Part shown: positions 25,533 through 34,414 of the stretch, one piece after another
Position numbering within the stretch: the first letter of the stretch is position 1
Layout: each line of letters starts with the position of its first letter
Assembly (NCBI GenBank): GCA_902799745.1
Contig: CADCBQ010000008.1
Coordinates: 42,705 to 106,704 of the forward strand
Length of the DNA stretch: 64,000 nt
Reading direction: 5' to 3'
Source: Fibrobacter succinogenes
GTDB lineage: Bacteria; Fibrobacterota; Fibrobacteria; Fibrobacterales; Fibrobacteraceae
Translations under genes and position numbers: made by a program
The notes under the pieces: model-generated
Told to the model about the DNA's origin: nothing
What the model saw: only the letters and a program-made list of their open reading frames with translations
The model's database searches: none

Positions 25533-26426
25533 TTAATTTGCAGAGCTATCTGCCGGAGCGTTGACTGCGGCTGTTGTATCGACGACTGCTGTCGTGTCCA
25601 TTGCTGCTGTAGAATCAGCGGCAGCTTCTTTTGCCTTTTCGGCCGCGAGCTCGTCGTCACGAATCTTTTTCATGGCAAGCAGTTCGCGGTAAACGATTGC
25701 CGGATGAATTTTGCCATCAGCCATGCCATCGACGAGCGTTTTGATTTTGAGGAAGGTTTCGTTCTTCTCTAAATCTTGACCGAAGAAATTGTAACCGAGA
25801 AGCTTGGTAATCTTTGTGTAGAAGCTCTTGCGGAACTTCTTGAAGCGCGGCTGCATCACATCGTTCAAGATGGTTTCAAGCGCCATTTCCGTCTGCATCG
25901 AATCCAGTTCGAAACTGCGGTAAATCGTGCGAATATGATCAGGAATAGTCGTATCTGGGCTATCGAAATACTTGCGCATTACGTTAGCGGCTTCAGTCCT
26001 ATTCGGGTAAGGTCCGCGAGCAAGGCGAAGCGCATAGTAAAGCGACAGACGCCAATTCTCGGGGTAAACGCGGCTTGCGCGACGCAATACCGAGAAGTCA
26101 GACGTGTCGGGAGCATCAACCGGAGTCACACCACCGACAAAGTAATACGGCGTATAGAACAGGGAATCGAGACTCGTCGACAGTTCAGCCACATGGCCGA
26201 GGTAAGCGTATTCCTTACCGGTCAAGTAGCTTTCGCCCAGTTCCGTCAGGCCCTTGATCCAGAAGAGACCCGCAACAGAAGCATCGTGCCCTGCAGCCAC
26301 ATAATGCACTGTCGAAGCCTTCGGCAAGAATGACTCGTCGAAGTTTGTACCGGGGAGCGGCTTTGCAAAATGGAAAGCCGCCGCGATAACTGCGATAGCG
26401 AATATAATGACCGCAAGGAAACGCAT
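25533..26426 (-). CDS. Hypothetical membrane-anchored protein
   Basis: 297 aa from the ATG at 26426; the longer frame starting 16 residues earlier would overlap pyrF. The N-terminus is a membrane anchor or signal (MRFLAVIIFAIAVIAAAFHF). A helical body follows, and the last ~35 residues are an Ala/Asp/Thr-rich tail with repeated DTTA. No domain was recognised. It is the last gene of the ispA-to-pyrF operon, starting 2 bases after the pyrF stop. Possible TPR-like repeats (RVYPENWRLSLYYALRLARG) are weak. Confidence 0.6.
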   Translation of the reverse strand: MRFLAVIIFAIAVIAAAFHFAKPLPGTNFDESFLPKASTVHYVAAGHDASVAGLFWIKGLTELGESYLTGKEYAYLGHVAELSTSLDSLFYTPYYFVGGVTPVDAPDTSDFSVLRRASRVYPENWRLSLYYALRLARGPYPNRTEAANVMRKYFDSPDTTIPDHIRTIYRSFELDSMQTEMALETILNDVMQPRFKKFRKSFYTKITKLLGYNFFGQDLEKNETFLKIKTLVDGMADGKIHPAIVYRELLAMKKIRDDELAAEKAKEAAADSTAAMDTTAVVDTTAAVNAPADSSAN

Positions 26427-26428
26427 AA

Positions 26429-27322
26429 TTAGATTTGGCAGGCCTCTGCGAGTTTTTCGAGAGCGTCTACGCAATCGCTTGCGAAGTTTTCAGGATGACC
26501 GCTGCGCTGGTAAGCAAAGTTCAAACCACTGGAGCTGTTGAGCACGTGGAACTTGCGCTTGCCGCCGCCGTTGGCGATTGCCGTAAGCACGGTCTTGGCG
26601 TCACCGCCCTGACCGCCCGGCACACCAGGAATAGACACGCCCGGAATCAGGAACGGAATTTCGTGTTTGTGGGCAACCGTGTAAGCAGTAATCTTTTCAA
26701 GTTCTTCGGGGTGAGTTGCACCGACCACGGCACCGAGGTAACCGAGGTTAGCATCCCATTCCATAATCTTGTCTGCTACAGAATAGAAGGCTTCGGCAAC
26801 ATCGCGCGGATCGTCGCTACGGGACACCGGCAAATCCTGGAAATCATGGGCGCCCTTGTTGCTCGTGCGGAGCAAAACGTAAGCACCGTTTTCAGAATTT
26901 TCGCGAATGAACGGGCCCACAGAATCTGCACCCATCCACGGAGAAACCGTCACGGCATCGGCCTTGTACACATCGTAAGCAGCCGTAGCGTATGCGGCGC
27001 TCGACTTACCGATGTCACCGCGCTTGGCGTCCAAAATAACGGGAATGCCAGCACTCTTGTAGTCGGCAATCAGCTGCTGCAACACAAGCATGGCCTGCAC
27101 GCTCACGCATTCATAGTAAGCGCTGTTCGGCTTGACTACGGCGGGCGTCACGTTACGCTTAAGGCAGCATTCCAGAATTTCGGAATAAAAACGCTTGATC
27201 TTGTCTTCGGCAGTACCTTCGGGGCAGCACGGGTCAATCAACTTCATGACCGGATCCATGCCGAGGCAAATCGGGTTACCGCACTTGGCGATACGTTCTT
27301 CTAAGCGAGCCTGGAAGTTCAT
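26429..27322 (-). CDS. pyrF: Orotidine 5'-phosphate decarboxylase
   Basis: 297 aa, the long subfamily. VILDAKRGDIGKSSAAYA carries the catalytic DxKxxD arrangement, NPICLGMDPVMKLI the N-terminal substrate loop, and FLIPGVSIPGVPGGQGGD the phosphate-binding end. The enzyme makes UMP in the last step of pyrimidine synthesis. The start overlaps the upstream methyltransferase stop by one base (TAATG). Confidence 0.93.
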   Translation of the reverse strand: MNFQARLEERIAKCGNPICLGMDPVMKLIDPCCPEGTAEDKIKRFYSEILECCLKRNVTPAVVKPNSAYYECVSVQAMLVLQQLIADYKSAGIPVILDAKRGDIGKSSAAYATAAYDVYKADAVTVSPWMGADSVGPFIRENSENGAYVLLRTSNKGAHDFQDLPVSRSDDPRDVAEAFYSVADKIMEWDANLGYLGAVVGATHPEELEKITAYTVAHKHEIPFLIPGVSIPGVPGGQGGDAKTVLTAIANGGGKRKFHVLNSSSGLNFAYQRSGHPENFASDCVDALEKLAEACQI

Positions 27323-28548
27323 TACTTGAGTTCCTCTTGAATCTGGGCGGCTTCGTAGCTCAAAATGCCGTGAGCGACAGCGACGTTCAAGGATTCGAGT
27401 TCGCTGCTCATCGGGATCTTCACCGTTTCGTCGGCGAGTTCAATGAAGTACGGGTTGGTGCCAGCGCCTTCATTACCCACGAGGAATGCCATCTTGCGAA
27501 GCTTGTTCTGCGGAATCTGGCGCAGGGATTGCTTGGCATGCAAATCGGTTGCGATAATGGTGTAACCCTTGCTGCGCAAGAAGTTGATTTGGTCCACGAG
27601 ATCCACGTCGAATTCAAAAGGCACGCGGAGGAAGGTGCCCGAAGAACCGCGCACCACTTTCGGGTTGAACGGGCTCACGGTGCCGCGGCCAAGAATCATA
27701 CCGTCAGAGCCAAAGCCGAGGCTCGTGCGGAAAATCGTTCCGAGGTTACCCGGATCCTGCACGGCGTCCACGAGCGTAATCACGCTGCGGCTCGATTCAT
27801 AAACCGGCTTCTTGCTTGCAATGCGGGCAACGGCAATCACGCCCTGCGTGGTCATGGTCGAAGACAGACGCTTCATCTGTTCATCGGTAAGCACGTTCAG
27901 TCTGATTTCGGCTTCGTTAATTTGTTCAACCAAGGCTTCGTCGTTAAAGGATTCCGTCACATAGACGCCCATCACGAGTTCGCGGTGGTTGCTCACGAGT
28001 TCCTGCACCACATGCACGCCTTCGCCAAGGAACTTACCTTCGCGTTCGCGGCCCTTTTCGGTCGTAAGAGCCAAAAGCTTCTTGTACCAAGGCGGATTGA
28101 AGTTGGAATCTTCGCTAGATTCCACTTCGGCCACGCGTGCTTCGAGTGCGGCTTCGTCCAATACTTCTTCGACTTCTTCCTTCTGTTCTTCAGGGCGCTG
28201 GCGGTAAATCGGAGCGCCGGCAGATGCAAAGTCGCGGCGCGGGCGACGGTCGCCACCAAAGCGGCCCTTGTCGCCGAACGGACGGCGACCTTCGCGGCGA
28301 CCAAAGGAGCCACGGTCATCACCGTCGCGACGCGGACGGCGTTCACGGTCAAAGCGGCCTTCGCGGTCACCAAACTTCTTGTCGCCAAACTTGCGATCTC
28401 CACGGTCGCCCCTGCGATCGTCGAAAGAACGGCCTCCGCGGTCATCGCGGTCATCGTCACGGCGCGGACGACGTTCAGGCTTTTCGCTCACTCCGAACTT
28501 ACGGTCCAGAGTCATCTTTACGGTGCGGTTTTTATTTTCTTCGCTCAT
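27322..28548 (-). CDS. SpoU/TrmH-family RNA methyltransferase with Arg/Asp/Gly-rich N-terminus
   Basis: 408 aa. Residues ~150-408 are a SPOUT 2'-O-methyltransferase with an RNA-binding lobe (GEGVHVVQEL), motif 1 (DAVQDPGNLGTIFRT), motif 2 (FLVGNEGAG) and motif 3 (IPMSSELESLNVAVA), which form the knot that binds S-adenosylmethionine. Residues ~20-120 are a low-complexity tail rich in R, D, G and F (GDRGDRKFGDKKFGDREGRF), absent from ordinary TrmH proteins. It may bind RNA like eukaryotic RGG boxes. It overlaps dxs by four bases and pyrF by one. The target nucleotide is unknown. Confidence 0.85.
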   Translation of the reverse strand: MSEENKNRTVKMTLDRKFGVSEKPERRPRRDDDRDDRGGRSFDDRRGDRGDRKFGDKKFGDREGRFDRERRPRRDGDDRGSFGRREGRRPFGDKGRFGGDRRPRRDFASAGAPIYRQRPEEQKEEVEEVLDEAALEARVAEVESSEDSNFNPPWYKKLLALTTEKGREREGKFLGEGVHVVQELVSNHRELVMGVYVTESFNDEALVEQINEAEIRLNVLTDEQMKRLSSTMTTQGVIAVARIASKKPVYESSRSVITLVDAVQDPGNLGTIFRTSLGFGSDGMILGRGTVSPFNPKVVRGSSGTFLRVPFEFDVDLVDQINFLRSKGYTIIATDLHAKQSLRQIPQNKLRKMAFLVGNEGAGTNPYFIELADETVKIPMSSELESLNVAVAHGILSYEAAQIQEELK

Positions 28549-30413
28549 ACTTTTTCCATGATTTGTTTGGCGACGGATTCTCCGTCAATTTTCAAAAGCT
28601 TGAACAAGGCAGGAATTTCGCCCTGTTCCACAAAATGATCCGGCAGACCAAAGCGCAACAGGCGCTTGTCGGTGTAACCGAGATCGGCAATGAGTTCAGC
28701 CACGGCAGAACCGAAACCGCCCACCAGCGTGTTGTCTTCGAGCGTCACGATCGTCTTGTGTGCATCAAAGAGCTTGCGGTAAGCTTCGGTATCCAGCGGC
28801 TTGATAATGCGTGCATCCACGACTGTGGCGCTCTTTCCGTTTTCGCGGAGAACGGCAGCCGTCTTCTTCAGTTCGTTCGTCATGAAGCCTGCACCCAAAA
28901 GCAAGATATCCTTGCCTTCTTCCAGAATCTTCGGGAGCTTCACGTCCACAGTTTCGGGAGCGGGTTTCAGGTGTTCTTCAAGGGCGGTCCCGCGCGGGTA
29001 TCGGATCGCGACAGGACCCTTCATGTCGATAGCCGCGCGCACCATGTCGCGCAGTTCGTTTTCGTTGCTCGGCGCCAAGATGGTAATACCCGGCACCGTG
29101 CGCAAGAATGACAAGTCGAACGCGCCATGGTGAGTCGGGCCATCGGCTCCGACCAGGCCCGCCCGGTCAAGCACCATCACCACATGCAGGTTCTGCAAGG
29201 CGATATCGTGCATAATCTGGTCATAGGCGCGCTGCATAAAGCTCGAATAAATCGCGACTACAGGCACCACGCCGTCACAGGCAAGGCCCGATGCAAACGT
29301 GAGCGCATGTTCTTCGGCAATGCCCACGTCAATCACGCGGTCCGGAAGTTCCTTGGCCACAATGTCCATACCGCAACCGGTAGGCATAGCGGCGGTAATG
29401 CCGATAATGCGATCGTCTTTCTTCGCGAGTTCAAGCAAAGTGTTTCCGAACACGTGCGTCAAAGACGGGTTCGGTTTCCCCGGAGCAAGCGGGAGTCCGC
29501 TTTCGGGGTCGAAAGGTCCAATGCCGTGCCACTTGGTCGGGTTCTTTACCGCAGCATCCAAGCCGCGTCCCTTTTCGGTCAAGATATGCACCAAGCACGG
29601 GCCCGGCTGTTCCTTGACACGCTGCAACAGCATAATCAGTTCGTTGATGTCATGGCCGTCGATTGGGCCAAAGTAACGGATGCCGAGATCTTCAAAGAAT
29701 CGGCCCGGCTTCACCACCGTCTTTGCCGCATTTTCCGCCTGCAGGAACAAGTCGCGGAAACGAGATCCGAGAATTCCCGGGAGACGCTTCATCAGGCGGT
29801 CGAGGTCCGAACGCATCTTGTTGTAGACCGGGTCCGAAATCACGCGGTTCAGGTACTTGCTGAAGTTACCCACGTTCGGAGCAATGCTCATCTTGTTGTC
29901 GTTCAAGATGATGGTCATGTTCTGCTTCGAAAGACCAGCGTTGTTGATGGCTTCGTAAGCCATACCGCCCGTCATGGAGCCGTCGCCGATCACTGCCACC
30001 ACACTGTTCTTGTGCTTAAAGTGGTCGCGTGCCACGGCAAAGCCAAGGGCGGCAGAAATAGAGGTCGTCGCGTGTCCTGCACCGTAGCAGTCGTATTCGC
30101 TTTCGTTCCTCTTCAAGAATCCGGAAATGCCACCCTGTTGGCGAAGTGTCTCGAAACGGTCGAAACGGCCTGTCAAAAGCTTGTGGACATAAGCCTGGTG
30201 TCCCACGTCCCACACGATCTTGTCGTCGGGAGCATTGAACACGTAATGGAGAGCGAGCGTCAGTTCCACCACACCCAGGCTAGAAGCCAGGTGACCGCCA
30301 TGCTTAGCCACTTGACCAATGATGGTCTCGCGAATCTGCGACGCCAGGTGATAAAGCTCCTCGACAGAGCAATGCTTTATGTCCTGGGGGGACTTGATAT
30401 TCTTAAGGTCCAT
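28545..30413 (-). CDS. dxs: 1-deoxy-D-xylulose-5-phosphate synthase
   Basis: 622 aa, full family length. Motifs include GHQAYVHKLLTGR, VIGDGSMTGGMAYEAINNAG (thiamine diphosphate binding), GIAEEHALTFASGLA and DRAGLVGADGPTHHGAFDLS. The enzyme condenses pyruvate and glyceraldehyde 3-phosphate in the first step of the MEP isoprenoid pathway. The start overlaps the ispA stop by one base (TAATG) and the stop overlaps the methyltransferase start by four (ATGA), giving direct coupling to ispA. Confidence 0.95.
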   Translation of the reverse strand: MDLKNIKSPQDIKHCSVEELYHLASQIRETIIGQVAKHGGHLASSLGVVELTLALHYVFNAPDDKIVWDVGHQAYVHKLLTGRFDRFETLRQQGGISGFLKRNESEYDCYGAGHATTSISAALGFAVARDHFKHKNSVVAVIGDGSMTGGMAYEAINNAGLSKQNMTIILNDNKMSIAPNVGNFSKYLNRVISDPVYNKMRSDLDRLMKRLPGILGSRFRDLFLQAENAAKTVVKPGRFFEDLGIRYFGPIDGHDINELIMLLQRVKEQPGPCLVHILTEKGRGLDAAVKNPTKWHGIGPFDPESGLPLAPGKPNPSLTHVFGNTLLELAKKDDRIIGITAAMPTGCGMDIVAKELPDRVIDVGIAEEHALTFASGLACDGVVPVVAIYSSFMQRAYDQIMHDIALQNLHVVMVLDRAGLVGADGPTHHGAFDLSFLRTVPGITILAPSNENELRDMVRAAIDMKGPVAIRYPRGTALEEHLKPAPETVDVKLPKILEEGKDILLLGAGFMTNELKKTAAVLRENGKSATVVDARIIKPLDTEAYRKLFDAHKTIVTLEDNTLVGGFGSAVAELIADLGYTDKRLLRFGLPDHFVEQGEIPALFKLLKIDGESVAKQIMEKV

Positions 30414-31300
30414 TAGTTAACCCTGGTAATGATGAATGCGGCAATGGAGCGCAGGATCTTGGTATCGCACTTGAGGCCATCCAGGGCCTTGAGCGATTCC
30501 TCGTACAGTTCATGCGCACGCTCACGGGACTTGTCGAGACCCACGAGAGCCGGGTATGTCGCCTTACCCTTTTCGATGTCGGAACCGGCATCTTTGCCCA
30601 GCTCTTCGGTCGTAGAAACAATGTCCAGAATGTCATCCACAATCTGGAACGCAAGGCCAATGGAACGGCCATAGTTGCGAATAATCTTGATGTCGTCTTC
30701 GCTTGCGTTTGCAAGGCGAGCACCCACTTCCAGGGAGGCTTCGATCAAGGCAGCCGTCTTGTGGTAATGGATGTAGTCGACAATTTCCAGGTCCACCTTC
30801 TTGCCTTCGCATTCGATGTCGATCATTTCGCCACCGATCATGCCATAGGTACCCAAGAGGTGTGCGAGGACTTCAATCGCCTTCGCGTTGCCTGTCTTGC
30901 CCATCAGTTCAAAAGCGAGAATGCAGAGGGCATCGCCTGCCATCACGGCAGTCGCTTCGCCGAACTGTTTGTGGCTCGTGGGCTTGCCGCGTCTAAAGTC
31001 ATCGTTGTCGATGCAGGGCAGGTCGTCGTGAATCAGGCTAAAGGTATGGAGCATTTCAAGAGCGCTCATGGCGTAATCTACCGATTCGCCCTTGCCGCCG
31101 AACATGTCAAATGCAGCACGCACCAGTGCCGGGCGGAGTCTCTTGCCGCCAGCAAACATCGAATAACGCATCGCCTCGTGGAGCCTTTCCGGACGGTCGG
31201 CTACGGGTGGCAAAAATTCATCAAACTTCTTTTCCGCTTCCTTAGAGATGCGGGACAGGTAATCGAGGGCAACAGCCGCTTCTTTTTCAAGGGTTTCCAT
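30413..31300 (-). CDS. ispA: Polyprenyl (farnesyl/geranyl) diphosphate synthase
   Basis: 295 aa from the ATG at 31300; the longer frame to 31381 runs through the promoter region. FSLIHDDLPCIDND carries the first Asp-rich motif and AFQIVDDILDI the second. GGKRLRPAL near residue 55 is also typical. The enzyme joins C5 units to make C10-C15 precursors, matching dxs downstream. TATCTT is 9 bases upstream of the ATG. Confidence 0.9.
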   Translation of the reverse strand: METLEKEAAVALDYLSRISKEAEKKFDEFLPPVADRPERLHEAMRYSMFAGGKRLRPALVRAAFDMFGGKGESVDYAMSALEMLHTFSLIHDDLPCIDNDDFRRGKPTSHKQFGEATAVMAGDALCILAFELMGKTGNAKAIEVLAHLLGTYGMIGGEMIDIECEGKKVDLEIVDYIHYHKTAALIEASLEVGARLANASEDDIKIIRNYGRSIGLAFQIVDDILDIVSTTEELGKDAGSDIEKGKATYPALVGLDKSRERAHELYEESLKALDGLKCDTKILRSIAAFIITRVN

Positions 31301-31309
31301 ATAACCCCA

Positions 31310-31315
31310 AAGATA
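31310..31315 (-). promoter_or_regulatory. -10 element of ispA operon
   Basis: Minus-strand TATCTT 9 bases before the ATG at 31300, at the upper end of the leaderless-like spacing. Confidence 0.35.
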
Positions 31316-31383
31316 CTTAATTTCGCGATTGTATACAAGTCTAAACAGTTCAAAACAAGGCCGCAAGATGCGAAAAAACACAT

Positions 31384-31413
31384 AAAAAACCGCCCTTTTA
31401 AGGCGGCTTTCCT
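31384..31413 (-). terminator. Terminator of the CBM-like lipoprotein gene
   Basis: On the minus strand GCCGCCTT-AAAA-GGGCGG with a T-run follows the stop at 31438 by about 25 bases. The plus strand has the mirror-image stem and only a short T-run. Confidence 0.65.
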
Positions 31414-31437
31414 ATGTAAGAAAATTGTATTTGTTCC

Positions 31438-33141
31438 CTAGAACAAGGCGCCGTAAAGCGTCACGTCATCGATGTAGAATTCGGTGCCATCCTGCGGGAA
31501 AATGTGGAGTTGCTTGACCAAATACTTCACGCCGCTCCAAGAGGTAAAGCAGGTTTCCGTTTTCGCGTTACCGACGCAGAGTTCTGCCGGATTAACGCTG
31601 ATGCGCTGCCAGTCTTTGGAAAGCGGCAACCATTCGGTAGCAGCCTTCAGGCTCTTGTTGTCGTTGATGTAGTTTTCAAGCGAAAGGCGAATGTTTCCAT
31701 CGCCCTTGGCGTAGAACACCACGGAATCAATTGCAGAGAAATTCATCTCGTATTCGAATGTCGTACCGACAAGTACCCAGGCGTAATCGTCTTCGGCAAG
31801 TTTGTATTCGCCGTGGAACACCTTGGACTTGCGTGTTGAATCGTACACAATGCCCTCTGCCACCTTATTAGCCGCAGGCGTGAGCGTCGTACCCTTGAAA
31901 AGGGCATCCGTATTCACGTACCAGCTCTTGATGCCGTCTTCGAAGTCCTGAAGCACCATGACCGGGTTCGAGAACTTGGTGTTGTACGGATCGGCGATGG
32001 TTTTCCATTTTGCGTAAAGGCTGTTGGCGCTGTCCGGCATCACAAAGTAGATGTCGAGCGAGTCCTTCGCTGGTACGCTGGGCAATACGTAAGAGCCTGC
32101 GTTATTTGTCTTGACCAACAGATCGAGGCCGTAAACGCCGACCCACAGGAATTCCTGACCTGTACGGAGCGTTACTTTGCTCGAAATAGAGGCTGTGGCT
32201 TCCAAGCGGAGCGTATCTAGCTTTGCCAAATCCTTGGCGTTATAAATCTTGGAGAAGGCAAAGCCGTCCTTGGCGACCGTCAAGCGGTAGCTTCCGGAAT
32301 CGGGCCATTCCATGTCGAATCGGCCGTTCTTGTCAGTCTGCAGGTCGGATTCTACCATGGTGTTTTGCACGGCGTAATCCTTGACCTTTGCATCGGTGGC
32401 ACGCAAGGCAACCGTCGCATAGGTGGCCGGAGTTCCGTCCTTGAGCAAAGCCAAGACTTGCGGAAGCTTTTCAGGCACAACCGTATCTTCCGGAGTCGTA
32501 TCTTCAGGAACCACGGCTTCGCGGTAATCCAGCATGATCGATTCCATCGGAGTGACAAAGAGATCCTTTTCGCCTAGGCTCTTGTTGTAGTCTTCGTTAA
32601 CGAAGTAGAGCTGCAAGGAATCGTTTGCCGGAATAGACGAAAGTGCGAACCAGCCCGATTCGTCTGTTTTCACCAACATATCGGTACCCACAATACCTAC
32701 CCATACCGCAGACGATCCTTCAGGAATGTCTACGACACCGGCAAGGACTGCGGTCGGTTCAAGATGCACGGTGTCGGGCTTCTGCGAAACGCCGACTTCA
32801 GCAAATTCGCTACGGGTCATCACCTTGGAGTAGGCCACACCGTCGTGAGCCACTGTCAGGCGGTATTTGCCGTCGTTCGGGATGTCGACCTTGAAGTTAC
32901 CCTTTTCGTCGGCGTAGGTATCTGCTGTCACCAAGGCGCTTACTTCGCCTGCAGCAGGTTCCTTAAAGTCTACCTTACGAAGAGCGACTGTTGCATAAGA
33001 CGCGGGCTGCCCGTCGATAAGGGCAATTCCGTTCGTGGTAATGCTACCCGGTCCGCCAGCGACATCTTCTTTATTGGAACAGGCTACCAAACCCGCTGCG
33101 GTAAGCGAGAGCAAAGGCAAAAGAAAGAGCGATTTTCTCAT
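31438..33141 (-). CDS. Lipoprotein with two carboxypeptidase-regulatory-like repeats
   Basis: 567 aa. The lipoprotein signal ends AAGLVAC. Two homologous ~150-residue halves each have a TYATVALR/YATVALR start, a YRLTV(A)xDG strand and a W(V)G-LLVKT(N/D)(E/N) strand, which look like a duplicated carboxypeptidase-regulatory-like fold, with a short linker rich in P, E and T between them. The last ~180 residues (VLQDFEDGIKSWYVNTDALF ... EFYIDDVTLYG) look like a galactose-binding or CIA30-like carbohydrate-binding domain. The start is coupled by a 4-base overlap to the TIGR02147 gene. Role inferred as surface display or adhesion to plant wall; unproven. Confidence 0.6.
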   Translation of the reverse strand: MRKSLFLLPLLSLTAAGLVACSNKEDVAGGPGSITTNGIALIDGQPASYATVALRKVDFKEPAAGEVSALVTADTYADEKGNFKVDIPNDGKYRLTVAHDGVAYSKVMTRSEFAEVGVSQKPDTVHLEPTAVLAGVVDIPEGSSAVWVGIVGTDMLVKTDESGWFALSSIPANDSLQLYFVNEDYNKSLGEKDLFVTPMESIMLDYREAVVPEDTTPEDTVVPEKLPQVLALLKDGTPATYATVALRATDAKVKDYAVQNTMVESDLQTDKNGRFDMEWPDSGSYRLTVAKDGFAFSKIYNAKDLAKLDTLRLEATASISSKVTLRTGQEFLWVGVYGLDLLVKTNNAGSYVLPSVPAKDSLDIYFVMPDSANSLYAKWKTIADPYNTKFSNPVMVLQDFEDGIKSWYVNTDALFKGTTLTPAANKVAEGIVYDSTRKSKVFHGEYKLAEDDYAWVLVGTTFEYEMNFSAIDSVVFYAKGDGNIRLSLENYINDNKSLKAATEWLPLSKDWQRISVNPAELCVGNAKTETCFTSWSGVKYLVKQLHIFPQDGTEFYIDDVTLYGALF

Positions 33142-33980
33142 TTTTCTTTCTCCTTTTCCTTTAGGGGTTTGGTAAATGCCAAGGGGAACATCTGGATGTT
33201 CAACTGGAATACAGTATCGTCATCCGTCCCTTCTTGAGATAAACGTAGTAAATCTTCACGGAAAGCGTTAATCTTTTCGCGCAAGAGCTGGATATCATCC
33301 ATGCAAAAAGTCATGGTGACCGTGCTAATGTCCCTGAGGAACGGCTGGTGCCTGTCCAGGGATTCGTCAGCGAGACGAATCGTTTCGTGCTGGAATGCAC
33401 GTACTGCCTGAGAACGCCAATTTCCCCCCGTAGATACAAAGGTGTCGTTCACCTTCCAGTATCCTTCGCGGTCGGTCGAAATCATGTTGAGGTCGGCGAG
33501 CAACTTGACTGCATCGCGAGCCTCTTTTTCGGTAATGTTCGGGGTGCAGCTTTCGGCCAAGCCCTGGTAGTCATCCTTGAACTTGCAAATGCCAATCACC
33601 GAACGGATTGCGTTGTAGTACCAGTGGCGGTAGAACTCCAGTTCCTTCTTTTGCAACAACTTAAGAGAAACGCCCTTTAGGGCCTGCATGCGTTCGTAGT
33701 GCTGCAAGGCGTCGGCGTCGGTCTTGGCGCGGCCGAAATACACCATTTCGGCCCAGTAATCGGCTTCTTTACCTTCAAGTTCGAAGAATTCTGCTGCGGG
33801 CTGTATCAGACTAAGGGGCAAGTGGATCTTGCCCTGCGATACGCGAAGGAGGTTGCCAGGATCAGCGCCCATCTTCATGGCCATATAACGCCACGAAATA
33901 ACAGTCTTACGCTGCTTAAAATCCTCAAAAGCATCCCTCAACCATTCGCGATAGTCCGTATATTCAAAAATCTTCTTCAT
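33138..33980 (-). CDS. TIGR02147 family protein
   Basis: 280 aa. The pattern MKKIFEYTDYREWLRDAFED near the N-terminus, LLRVSQGKIHLP and the helical core (ADYWAEMVYFGRAKTDADAL) match TIGR02147, a family expanded in Fibrobacter and of unknown function. The N-terminal part has a helix-turn-helix-like run (ISWRYMAMKMGADPGNLLRV), suggesting DNA binding. It overlaps the start of the lipoprotein gene by four bases and probably regulates it. TATCTT lies 7 bases before the ATG. Confidence 0.75.
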   Translation of the reverse strand: MKKIFEYTDYREWLRDAFEDFKQRKTVISWRYMAMKMGADPGNLLRVSQGKIHLPLSLIQPAAEFFELEGKEADYWAEMVYFGRAKTDADALQHYERMQALKGVSLKLLQKKELEFYRHWYYNAIRSVIGICKFKDDYQGLAESCTPNITEKEARDAVKLLADLNMISTDREGYWKVNDTFVSTGGNWRSQAVRAFQHETIRLADESLDRHQPFLRDISTVTMTFCMDDIQLLREKINAFREDLLRLSQEGTDDDTVFQLNIQMFPLAFTKPLKEKEKEK

Positions 33981-33987
33981 AACTATA

Positions 33988-33993
33988 AAGATA
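33988..33993 (-). promoter_or_regulatory. -10 element of TIGR02147 gene, leaderless type
   Basis: Minus-strand TATCTT, 7 bases, ATG at 33980, no ribosome binding site between. Confidence 0.4.
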
Positions 33994-34026
33994 AATCCTT
34001 GACTATCAAAAGCCTATGGCAGAGCG

Positions 34027-34404
34027 TTAATCTCCGTTGTGGAAGTTTACAACGATTTTACAATCGGCATCGCAGGTGGCATCCCAATGGCATTCGGCCT
34101 TATCCGATATGGACAAATCTTGGCAAATTCCTTCAAATTCGAGGATTTCGGCGTTTTTTGGGCTGCGCTTGTAGGTGACCTTGTAGCTCAGTTCGCCGGC
34201 GGTGGAGGCCTGCACTGCCGGTTCGGCCATGAGACGCGCTGTGAGCAAAATCACACAGTTGTCCTTGCGCGGCATTTGCGATTCGTCTTCGCCCTCGGCC
34301 AACACCCAATGCATCTGGAGCGGCTTGAAATCGGCTTCGAGATCTTTTTTGGCGCAAGACGCCAGAAGGAATACTGAAATGAGGATTAAAACGAGGAGAG
34401 GCAT
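34027..34404 (-). CDS. Small lipoprotein, function unknown
   Basis: 125 aa. The lipobox FLLASC follows a hydrophobic start (PLLVLILISVFLLAS). Two Cys pairs are in the C-terminal half (GICQ, ECHWDATCDADCKI). No domain was recognised. The start is 10 bases after the GGDEF gene, so it is co-transcribed. It may act with the cyclase as an envelope component; inferred from position only. Confidence 0.65.
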   Translation of the reverse strand: MPLLVLILISVFLLASCAKKDLEADFKPLQMHWVLAEGEDESQMPRKDNCVILLTARLMAEPAVQASTAGELSYKVTYKRSPKNAEILEFEGICQDLSISDKAECHWDATCDADCKIVVNFHNGD

Positions 34405-34414
34405 ACCGCCGCCC

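Noticed and set aside
29127..30416. Long frame antisense to dxs
   Set aside because: Mirror frame of a highly conserved gene; no domain, no start signals.
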